From positions 1 to 64,000 of the forward strand of contig NZ_WVUD01000012.1 of NCBI RefSeq assembly GCF_009856865.1: a DNA stretch of 64,000 nucleotides. Direction: 5' to 3'. The position numbers and the translations under genes are program-made. Under the pieces are notes generated by a model, which saw nothing but the letters and a program-made list of their open reading frames with translations, ran no database searches and was not told the origin of the DNA. The number at the start of each line of letters is the position of its first letter. Position 1 is the stretch's first letter. The stretch is from Solidesulfovibrio aerotolerans. GTDB taxonomy: Bacteria; Desulfobacterota; Desulfovibrionia; Desulfovibrionales; Desulfovibrionaceae. Positions 1 through 7,364 of this stretch are shown here, in pieces.

Positions 1-54
1 TTTGAACTTGATGTCATGGCAATTTATGCCATTTTTTCAAAATTGATCGCCTAA
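1..54 (+). CDS. C-terminal tail of an unidentified frame entering from the left edge
   Basis: Frame 1 is open from the window edge to a TAA at 52-54 and encodes 17 residues (FELDVMAIYAIFSKLIA). The stretch is clearly more A+T-rich than the DNA after about position 115. It contains a small dyad, ATGGCA-ATTTA-TGCCAT. It could be the end of a transposase or another mobile-element gene inserted into the 5' part of the neighbouring TMEM43-family gene. That is inference only; 17 residues are too few to name a family. Confidence 0.2.
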   Translation, partial: FELDVMAIYAIFSKLIA

Positions 55-114
55 GTGGAAAGGCATCATGAGCTTGCACCAGTTGTCGCTTTCAGGCGTC
101 AAGCCTTTTCTTAG

Positions 115-960
115 CCGGACAGTAATGCCCTCAAGCTCAAACGCAAGGTCGAGATGCTGCAATGGCGCGAAGACAAGCGCGAGGAAAAACGCAAAGAACT
201 CGGCGGCGGGGAGACCACAAGCACGACCTATACCTACACCAAGGTCTGGTCCGAAACACCCATTGATGCGACGCGGTTTAAAAAACCCGAGGGGCATGCC
301 AATCCCCCCTTTGCCGTTGCTTCGCAGGAGCAAAGAGCCCGGACGGTCACGGTGGGAGCCTTTCGGCTTTCCGCCTCGCTGCTGGCGGCCCTTGGGGGGT
401 ATGAAAAAGTGGCTGTTGTTGTGCCGGCGGCCCTGCTGGACAAAGCCAAGGGCATTGATGGCGACATCTATCTCGGCCAAGACCCGGCTTCGCCGCAACT
501 CGGTGATACGCGCGTCTCGTTCAGCCAGGTGCCCCCGCAGACCGTGAGCCTGTATGCGGCCCAACGCGGCACCTCGTTTGCGCCGTATGTCACGACAATC
601 GGCAAGCCCATCGAGCGCATCGAAACCGGTGAGCACAGCGCCCAGGCCATGTTTCAGGATGCTGTCGCCGAAAACACGGTGATGACCTGGGTGCTGCGCG
701 GCGTCGGTTTCGTGCTCCTGTTCATTGGCTTTGCCCTGGCTTTTCAGCCGATTTCGGTCGTGCTCGATGTCCTGCCGTTCCTGGGTGATGTGGCCTCCTG
801 GGGCCTGGGTTTTTTTGCGTTCCTTCTTGCCCTGGTCTGTTCCCTTATCACCATCGCCGTGGCCTGGATCGTCTTTCGGCCGCTCTTGGGCGGCGCCCTG
901 CTTGTTGCGGCTGTGGCGCTCTTTTTCGGCTTGGGACGCCGCAAAAAAGCCGCCGCGTAA
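115..960 (+). pseudogene. TMEM43-family membrane protein lacking its N-terminus
   Basis: The frame is read from just after a TAG at 112-114; the first ATG is at 154. Residues after it match the TMEM43 family: the segment with KRKVEMLQWRED, then a YTYTKVWSETPIDATRF motif and HANPP. Three hydrophobic C-terminal helices follow at roughly 180-205, 212-245 and 247-262 of the 268-residue ATG form, then a basic tail. Family members normally also have an N-terminal membrane helix and about 80-120 more residues, which are missing here. Frames 2 and 3 upstream do not supply them. The gene is therefore probably broken at its 5' end. Translation from ATG 154 (AAGG 5-8 nt upstream) is possible but would give a protein without its first anchor. 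Confidence 0.6.
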
Positions 961-1085
961 GACAGGGTGCGCCTGGGGCCGAGCGTGCAACAGTCCGCCT
1001 CTTGCCCCAAGGTTTTGAAACGACAGTGGGCACAGCGTCAAGACTCTCATCAACCTGCAACATTGCTGCGTGAAAGGACCGTATT

Positions 1086-1628
1086 ATGGAAAAAAGATGG
1101 GCTTTTTCGACACTTCTGTTTCTCTTTGTATTTGCCATCACCGTCAATGGTTTCGCTGCCACAGGCGACCAACAGGCCGCCCCGGCGACTCCGGCGGCGG
1201 CGGCACCGGCTGCAGCCGCCCCTGACGCCCCGGCTGCCGCTGCTCCAACAGCCCCGGCGGCGGCGGCACCGGCTGCGGCCGCGGCACCGGCTGTCGCCCC
1301 GGCGGCTCCGGCAGCGGCGAGCGTCAACCTGACCGGGTCCTGGGCGTCCAAAATCACCGGCAAGGTCGCCATCGAACAGACCGGCGACAAGCTTGTGGCC
1401 AGCTATTCCTACGCCAACGACGACGATGTGACGCTGGATGGACGCATCGACGCCGTGATCGAAGGCAATACGGTCAAGGGCCAGTGGTATGAGCGTCCCA
1501 AGGTCGGCAAGGGCAAGGAAGAGCGCGGCCGCGTGGAATGGAAGATCGTCGAGAACGGCAAGATGCTGGTGGGCTGGTTCCAGACAGAGGGTGAGAAAGA
1601 AAAAGAAGACTGGAATCTCGAACGCTAA
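1086..1628 (+). CDS. secreted Ala/Pro-rich protein with C-terminal beta domain
   Basis: 180 residues. The N-terminus is a signal peptide (MEKR followed by a hydrophobic run, cleavage likely after the VNGFA region). Residues about 28-80 form a low-complexity linker made almost only of Ala and Pro, with a few Thr, Val and Asp. Residues about 84-180 form a compact charged domain starting NLTGSWASKITGKVAIEQ, with alternating polar and hydrophobic residues like a lipocalin-type or small beta-barrel domain. No catalytic motif is visible. The linker probably spaces the domain from the membrane or wall. ATG 1086 follows a GAAAGGACC ribosome site. Function unknown. Confidence 0.7.
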   Translation: MEKRWAFSTLLFLFVFAITVNGFAATGDQQAAPATPAAAAPAAAAPDAPAAAAPTAPAAAAPAAAAAPAVAPAAPAAASVNLTGSWASKITGKVAIEQTGDKLVASYSYANDDDVTLDGRIDAVIEGNTVKGQWYERPKVGKGKEERGRVEWKIVENGKMLVGWFQTEGEKEKEDWNLER

Positions 1629-1754
1629 CACGGTCTCCCGGCGTTCCCTCGGGTCGCGTTCACAAAAGACAGATCGCTTGTTTGCGAAGAGACACTCTCA
1701 AGGCAGGCTGCGGGCGCTTGGCAACCCCCAACGAGACTAACCCGACGTAAATTC

Positions 1755-4700
1755 CTAGGCCGCAGGCAGACGGACCGTCACGGTTACGCCTGCGGCCTCG
1801 GAGGCGTCGAGGCGGATTTCGCCGCCCTGGCATTCGGCCATAAGCCGGGCCGAGTACGTGCCCAGCCCGCTGCCGCCGCGTTTGCCGCTGGTGGCGTACT
1901 TTTCAAAAAAGACCGGAACAATTTCCGGCGGCGGCGGGGTCGGGTTGGACACCGCAAAGCCAGCCAGCCCCTGGGCGAGCAAAAAGCGCACGGCCACCAC
2001 CCGGCCGGCAGGCTCGGCTTCCAGGGCGTTTTTCAGCAGATTGCCGGCAATGGTCTGGGTCAGCAGGGCGTTGCCCAGGGCAAAGACCGGTACCTGGCCG
2101 GGCGGCAGATCGATGGTCACCCCCCGGGCCTTGGCCAGGGTCACCAGCATTTCCGCCGCCGTGGTGACGATGCGCGTCAGGTCGATGCGCTGGACCTCGG
2201 GAGCGTAGGTGCCGGTTTCCATTTTATACAGGTCGAGTGACAGGTCGATCTGATCCAGCATGAGGCGGCCGGATTGCTCGATTTCATTGAGGATGTCGCG
2301 CTGCTCCTGGGTTGTTTCGCCAAGGGCCGCCACGAGTTCGGGCAAATTCAGGATGCTGTTGAGGGGCGCTTTGAGATCGTGGCGCATGATGCGCTCCACG
2401 TCCTCGCGGATGGCTTCGAGGTCCTTGCGCGCGGTGATGTCGTCAAAGATCCAAAGGGAGCCGGCTTGCGGCCTTTCGGCATCGATGCGCCGGCCGTGGA
2501 TCGAGCACCACACCACCTGGCCCGAACGGTTGCGGAACCGCTCTTCCACCGAGGCTTCCCGGCCCTCGGCCACAGCCGCCAGAACTTCTCGCCGCAGGGT
2601 TTCCCGCCGGGGCTCGGCCTCATGGATGGCGTCCAGGCCGCGGCCGGCCAGTGTTTCCGGGGCAATGCCGAACAGCACCCCGAAACACCGGTTGGCCCGC
2701 ACCACCCGGGCCTCGCTGTCCAGATGCACGATGCCCACCGAGGAGGCGTTAAATATCGCCTCGTACTCGGTCATGAGCTGGTGCAGGCGTGCTTCGCGTT
2801 CTTTGCGCTCGGTAATGTCTTCCTTGACGGCCACAAAGTGGGTGATCCTGCCCTGGTCGTCCCGGATGGGCGAGATCGAGGAATCCTCCCAGTACAGATC
2901 GCCGTTGCGTTTGCGGTTGCAAAGCTCCCCCCGCCAGATATTGCCGGCCTGCAAGACCTGCCACATGGCTTGGAAAAAGGCCTTGTCATGGATGCCGCTG
3001 GATAAGACCCGGGGGGTTTTCCCGCGCGCTTCTGCAGCGCTGTAGCCGGTCAGCTCCGTAAAATAGGGATTGACGTATTCGATACTCCCGTTCTCGTCGG
3101 TGATGACAATGGAGGCCGGCGACTGCTCAACCGCCGCGCGCAGCAGGCGCAGCCGCTGTTCCTGCGCGCGCCGTTCGGAAATGTCTTCCACCGAGGCGAT
3201 GACCGGGCTCGGGTCCTGGCCGGTCAGCACCGGGTTAAAGACCGCCCGGATGTTCAAGCTGCGGCCACCGAGCACCGAGGTATACGGACCTTCCGCCTGG
3301 GACGGCTCGCCGGCCAGGGCGCCCATCAGGGCCTCGCGCACAAATGCCGGCATTCGGGGCACAAGATTGGCCCCCTGGATCTGCTCGGCCGTGGTGCCCA
3401 TGAGAGCCAGAAAGCGTTGGTTGCCTTTGACGATGGCCCCATCCGGGTCAAAGGCCACCAACCCCAGGGGGGAGTTTTCAAAGATGATCCGCAGTTCGCG
3501 TTCCTGGCGGGCCAGCGCGGCTTCGGCGAGCTTGCGCTTGGTGACGTCGGTGCAAAAGCCTTCCAGGCGCACGATGTCGCCGGCGTCGTCGCGCACGGCC
3601 AGGATATTGAGCGACACCCAGATGACGTCGCCAGCGCGCGTCAGCCGTCGGATCTCGTGGTTGGACAGGGACCCCCGGGTCGTAAGCAGTTCCAGGAGGC
3701 GCTGGCGTTCCGTGAAATCAACGTAAATCTGATCCTGGATGCTGGCCACATGGTCGAGCAGCGCCTCCGGGGTGTCGAAGCCATACATCCGGGCCAGAAA
3801 GGCATTGGCCTTGAGGTAGTGACCATCCGGCGTGGAGGTGAAGATGCCGACCGGCGCGTGGTCGTAGAGAGCGCCCAGGGTTTCGTTGGCCGCAACCAGC
3901 GCGGAGGTGCGCTCGGCCACGGTCCGTTCGAGATCCTGGCGGGCGGCGTCCAGGGCGGCGGTGGCCGCAGCCACGGCAGTGCGCAACCGGGTCGGCCAGA
4001 TAAGCAGGATAAAAAAGGCGGCAGAAAGGGCCAGCCAGGCGGCGCAACTGCCCCCGACCAGGGTCGGGGGCGTGGTCATGGCGGTCCAGCCCAGGGCCGG
4101 GGTGGCGGCCAATTGCCAGAGCCCCCCGGGCGTCTCCAGGTTCAGGAGAACCGGGGCGTCGTTGAAAACGGCCCCGTGGCCAAAGAGCAGGCGGTTTTCC
4201 CGGTCGGTCTGGCCAGCCGAGCGGATGGCCAGGCGGATGCCGCTGTCGGGCGGCGTGGCCTGGGCGAAAAAAGCGTCGGCATCCAGGATGATGGTGGCCA
4301 GGCCCCAGCGCTGCGGGGGCTGGCCCCCCCCGTGCGGGGCAAGGACAGGACTGCGGATGATCAGGCCGATGCCGCCCTGGAGCAGGGGCACGGGACCATC
4401 GAGTACGGGCGCGTTGGCGTCGACGGCGCGTTCCAAGGCCGCCTGCTGGGCTGGCGGCAGATGCGCGCGCAGATCCAAGCCCAGTATGCCGTTGTTGCGG
4501 CTTTGCGGGTAGAGGTGGGAAACGACAAAGTTGCGGGCCAGTTGGACGGAACGGATGTCAGGCAGGCTGGCGGCCAGGCCCTGGGCAAAGATGGCAAATT
4601 CCGCCTCGCCCACGTCGGGCTGGCTGGCGGCAAAGGCGGCCAGGGCCCGCAGGGAGGTCAGCCGGGCGGCCAGAGAGGCTTCCAGGGCCACCTTGGCTTC

Positions 4701-4853
4701 GGCCAATACGAGTTGGGTCTGGGCTCGTTGGGCCGCAGCGAAACGGGCGTTTTCCGAATCAAGGACAACCCAGCTTCCCGGCACGACAACGAGTGCCGCG
4801 CCAAGCAGTGCGGCGGCAACCAAGACGGTCGTCCTGACAAGGCCCTTGGGCAT
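1755..4853 (-). CDS. membrane sensor histidine kinase with CHASE-type domain and four PAS domains
   Basis: The start is set at 4853 because AAGGA lies 8 nt before this ATG; the longer in-frame ATGs at 4943 and 5021 lack a site. The protein has 1032 residues. A first membrane helix at about 5-27 and a second at about 273-290 bracket a periplasmic CHASE-like region. Four PAS/PAC domains follow (about 325-440, 450-570, 580-700, 710-825). The DHp helix carries the phospho-acceptor in MRHDLKAPLNSILNLP, and a HATPase domain ends the protein (KNALEAEP, GSGLGTYSARL). It should autophosphorylate and pass phosphate to a separate receiver, since it has none itself. The ligand is unknown. Confidence 0.85.
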   Translation of the reverse strand: MPKGLVRTTVLVAAALLGAALVVVPGSWVVLDSENARFAAAQRAQTQLVLAEAKVALEASLAARLTSLRALAAFAASQPDVGEAEFAIFAQGLAASLPDIRSVQLARNFVVSHLYPQSRNNGILGLDLRAHLPPAQQAALERAVDANAPVLDGPVPLLQGGIGLIIRSPVLAPHGGGQPPQRWGLATIILDADAFFAQATPPDSGIRLAIRSAGQTDRENRLLFGHGAVFNDAPVLLNLETPGGLWQLAATPALGWTAMTTPPTLVGGSCAAWLALSAAFFILLIWPTRLRTAVAAATAALDAARQDLERTVAERTSALVAANETLGALYDHAPVGIFTSTPDGHYLKANAFLARMYGFDTPEALLDHVASIQDQIYVDFTERQRLLELLTTRGSLSNHEIRRLTRAGDVIWVSLNILAVRDDAGDIVRLEGFCTDVTKRKLAEAALARQERELRIIFENSPLGLVAFDPDGAIVKGNQRFLALMGTTAEQIQGANLVPRMPAFVREALMGALAGEPSQAEGPYTSVLGGRSLNIRAVFNPVLTGQDPSPVIASVEDISERRAQEQRLRLLRAAVEQSPASIVITDENGSIEYVNPYFTELTGYSAAEARGKTPRVLSSGIHDKAFFQAMWQVLQAGNIWRGELCNRKRNGDLYWEDSSISPIRDDQGRITHFVAVKEDITERKEREARLHQLMTEYEAIFNASSVGIVHLDSEARVVRANRCFGVLFGIAPETLAGRGLDAIHEAEPRRETLRREVLAAVAEGREASVEERFRNRSGQVVWCSIHGRRIDAERPQAGSLWIFDDITARKDLEAIREDVERIMRHDLKAPLNSILNLPELVAALGETTQEQRDILNEIEQSGRLMLDQIDLSLDLYKMETGTYAPEVQRIDLTRIVTTAAEMLVTLAKARGVTIDLPPGQVPVFALGNALLTQTIAGNLLKNALEAEPAGRVVAVRFLLAQGLAGFAVSNPTPPPPEIVPVFFEKYATSGKRGGSGLGTYSARLMAECQGGEIRLDASEAAGVTVTVRLPAA

Positions 4854-5312
4854 GAGCGCGATTCCTTGCCTGCGGTTGGCGAGGGGTTGTTCGGCGGGTG
4901 GTGCCACGAGCGGCCGGCCGGCTGCCGAATATCGACTGCTCATAGCCGGCTGCCGTCGTTGAAGCAAGGGGGGGGTGAAGCTTGGCAAGCCTGGACTGCA
5001 GCTTTGGCCGCAACCGCGCAAAAGCTCCCGTTTGGGCGGGGGCTTTTGCGTGCAACACGAACAAATCGTTTAGGGATCGCAAGCGTTGGCGGCCATCAGA
5101 AAAGTCTCCAGCGCGCCCCAGAGGAGCGTATCCTTGACCGTGGTCGGCAACGCGGTGGCATCCTCCCTGGCTGGATTGCTCCAGTTGCAGTTTCCTGCCA
5201 GGGCAGCAGCGCTGCGACAACAGATCACTGCACGAACTCCTGTGGAGCGGCCACAGACAACGTGCAAGGAAAAGCTCTTGGGGAAAACGGCCCCGGGAGA
5301 CACTGCCCCGCT
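4854..5312. other. 459-bp region without a confident gene
   Basis: On the minus strand a frame of 77 codons (5303 down to 5070) ends only 20 nt before the terminator-like hairpin at 5017-5050. Its last residues (LPTTVKDTLLWGALETFLMAANACDP would be over-long to treat as a motif) contain LLWGALETFLMAANACDP, which looks more protein-like than its Cys/Arg-rich first half. No good ribosome site was seen, so it may be a remnant. The rest contains the 5' leader of the downstream CHASE/PAS kinase. Confidence 0.4.
5017..5050 (-). terminator. hairpin terminator (14-bp stem, one mismatch)
   Basis: CGCAAAAGCTCCCG and CGGGGGCTTTTGCG pair around a TTTGGG loop with one mismatch. The AAAAGC...GCTTTT form, with a G+C core flanked by A and T runs, is usual for intrinsic terminators in this group, although there is no separate U tract. 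On the minus strand it lies downstream of the PhoU-phosphotransferase operon and upstream of the CHASE/PAS kinase. Confidence 0.5.
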
Positions 5313-6947
5313 TTAATAGACGAGAACGGAATCGGGAAAGGCCAGTGTCTCCCAGGGACGGCCGGCGTGGGCCACAACCCGGGTGAGCAGATAGATGCCC
5401 CGGTGGAAAAGCTCCTGGGCAAAAGGGCGATTGACCTCGAACCGGGCCGAGGTGGCCAAGGCCCGGGCCACGGCCAGGGTCAGGCGGGCCTCGAAGGCGG
5501 CGTCCCCCTGCTCGGCGGCAAAGGCCCGGGCGAATTCCAGAAACCGCCGCATGACCAGCTCGAACTGCCCACGCAGGCGCAGATCGAAAAAAGGCAGACG
5601 GAAGCTGGAAACCAGGAACACGGCCGTATCCTGGGCGTAGTCGCCTTCCCGGGTGCGGTGCAGGTCGATGTAGTGGATGCGCTGGGCGGTGTGGTCGTAG
5701 ACCAGGTTGTTCAGGTTGAAGTCACCGTGCAAGAGCACGGCAAAGGGCGCAACCAGTTCCTTTTCGGCGGTTTCCGCCGCAGCGAGCAACTCGGCCAGCG
5801 ACGGCACAACCACCCGGCCCAGGGTCTTGGCATCGGCGGGTAATTCGGGATGCAGCCGAAAGACATCGTCTAAGCGGGAGCGCAACTGGGCCACGGCGTC
5901 ACAGGGGACCGGCCGGCGCACCAGGGTCTGTTCCCACAACCCGCCCACGGTCTGGGTGATGAGGAAACAGGCATTTTCAATGATTTCGGTGTCTGCCGTC
6001 AGTACAAGCTGCTGCACGTTGCAGCCGCCCAGAAATTCGATGAGCATGGAGGCCGAGTCGCCATCGGTCTGAAAGGCCTGGATGTTCGGGGCCAGCCCCG
6101 GAGCCAGCCTGCTCCACCGTTCAATATTTTCCTTCTCCCTGGCCAGCTTGACGGCATTGCCTTCCTTAAACAGCACACCCTTGGAGCGCGGCCCGTGGTC
6201 GTCCTGGACCCGGCCGATGCGGCAGCCCGAGCGCGTGCCCCAGATGGAATGGAAATCGCCGGCCGGAATGGGCGTTTCCGCGCCCAGTTCCAGGCTGTCC
6301 TGGAGGGCCTGATACTGGTGGATCTTGAGTTTTTCGCCCAGGGCCGCGAAAATTACGGCCTCGCCGATGTTGAGCAACGCATCGCCCATGCGTTCCAGGT
6401 AGCGGAAGATGTTGAAGCTGGAGATGGCGTTTTCCGGCGATTCGCCCTGGCGCAGATCGGCCAGGATGGCGTCGAAGGCGGTCTTGAAATGGTCGTCCAG
6501 GGCGAATTCGGCCCGGCAGATGCGCAGGGCCAGGGTGACGTCCTGGCGGGTCAGCGCGGCAAAGACCAGTCCCAGGGCCTTGTCCACGTCCACAAACGGT
6601 TCGCGGTAGTTGTAGCGTCGGATAAACCCCGGATCGCTCAGATACTGCACCTGGGAGACGATATTGACGGCATAGTCGGCAATGCGTTCCAGGTTGATAT
6701 TAATGATATTGGCGGCTCGCACCAGATCCAGAGTGCGCTTGTTGCGGTCGGTGGAGCCGTGGATGCGGCCCCAGCAGGCGTTTTCGATGACGCTTTTGAG
6801 ATTATCGATATAGTCGTCGCGGCTTTCGATGGCTTTGATGCGGTCTGGTTCCGGGCGCTCCACCACGCTGCGGGCGCTGGCGACCTGCTTGGACACTTCA
6901 AGGACCATGAACCGGAAATTCTCTTCGATGCCTTCCAGAATGCGCAT
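5313..6947 (-). CDS. PhoU-domain protein fused to an aminoglycoside-phosphotransferase-like kinase domain
   Basis: ATG 6947 is preceded by GGGGGGAG, better than the upstream ATG at 6992; this gives 544 residues. Residues 1 to about 215 are two PhoU-type helical repeats (the paired LERIADYAVNI and LERMGDALLNIGEA segments are typical). Residues about 240-530 form a second domain with the choline/aminoglycoside kinase signature: HGDFNLNNLVYD at about 407-418 supplies the catalytic loop and IDLHRT at about 427 the metal-binding Asp. PhoU proteins bind metal and modulate phosphate signalling; the kinase substrate here cannot be told. The amphi-Trp gene lies 19 nt upstream, so the two are probably cotranscribed. 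Confidence 0.8.
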   Translation of the reverse strand: MRILEGIEENFRFMVLEVSKQVASARSVVERPEPDRIKAIESRDDYIDNLKSVIENACWGRIHGSTDRNKRTLDLVRAANIININLERIADYAVNIVSQVQYLSDPGFIRRYNYREPFVDVDKALGLVFAALTRQDVTLALRICRAEFALDDHFKTAFDAILADLRQGESPENAISSFNIFRYLERMGDALLNIGEAVIFAALGEKLKIHQYQALQDSLELGAETPIPAGDFHSIWGTRSGCRIGRVQDDHGPRSKGVLFKEGNAVKLAREKENIERWSRLAPGLAPNIQAFQTDGDSASMLIEFLGGCNVQQLVLTADTEIIENACFLITQTVGGLWEQTLVRRPVPCDAVAQLRSRLDDVFRLHPELPADAKTLGRVVVPSLAELLAAAETAEKELVAPFAVLLHGDFNLNNLVYDHTAQRIHYIDLHRTREGDYAQDTAVFLVSSFRLPFFDLRLRGQFELVMRRFLEFARAFAAEQGDAAFEARLTLAVARALATSARFEVNRPFAQELFHRGIYLLTRVVAHAGRPWETLAFPDSVLVY

Positions 6948-6966
6948 GGCGGCTCCCCCCGGGGTG

Positions 6967-7251
6967 TCAGGATTCCTGCCCGCCGGGGGCAATGGTCAGG
7001 GTATCGTCGCCGACGTCTTCGTCCGAAGATTCGCGCCAGGAAAACTTCAGATGCAGCTTCATGCGCCCGCCCATGGACCGGGCCTCGACCAGAAAGCCCA
7101 GCATGCCCGAAGGGTGCAGCACCACTTCGCCCTCGCGGCTGCCCAGGCGCAGTTCGCCCGAGGCAAAGCCGGCGGTGATGGCTTCCAGGTAGCGGCGCAG
7201 GGTGTCCGCGTCCTGGGTGGACTCAAATTTAAAGCGGGTCTCTTTTTCCAC
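6967..7251 (-). CDS. amphi-Trp domain protein
   Basis: 94 residues. Start GTG 7251 was chosen because GGGGGAAGGAC lies directly before it and the conserved part begins at once (EKETRFKFESTQDADTLRRY). The layout is that of the small amphi-Trp family: a beta strand, a helix beginning DADTLRRYLEAI, a Gly-rich turn and two amphipathic strands ending LHLKFSWRE. The family has no known activity. Members are small soluble proteins often encoded beside phosphate or stress genes. The PhoU-phosphotransferase gene begins 19 nt downstream on the same strand. Confidence 0.7.
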   Translation of the reverse strand: MEKETRFKFESTQDADTLRRYLEAITAGFASGELRLGSREGEVVLHPSGMLGFLVEARSMGGRMKLHLKFSWRESSDEDVGDDTLTIAPGGQES

Positions 7252-7364
7252 GTCCTTCCCCCTTCTCGCTGTGAACACCTGTTTCCCATCCCCCCGCCGG
7301 GATGGCAAGGGGGTCACCCCGTACGGCGCTTGCCAAGCGCAACCACGAGACGCCGGCACGGACC

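Noticed and set aside
3417-5843. 808-codon open frame on the plus strand
   Set aside because: It is antisense to the CHASE/PAS kinase and PhoU fusion; Gly/Gln/Arg-rich with no domain, a product of high G+C at codon third positions.
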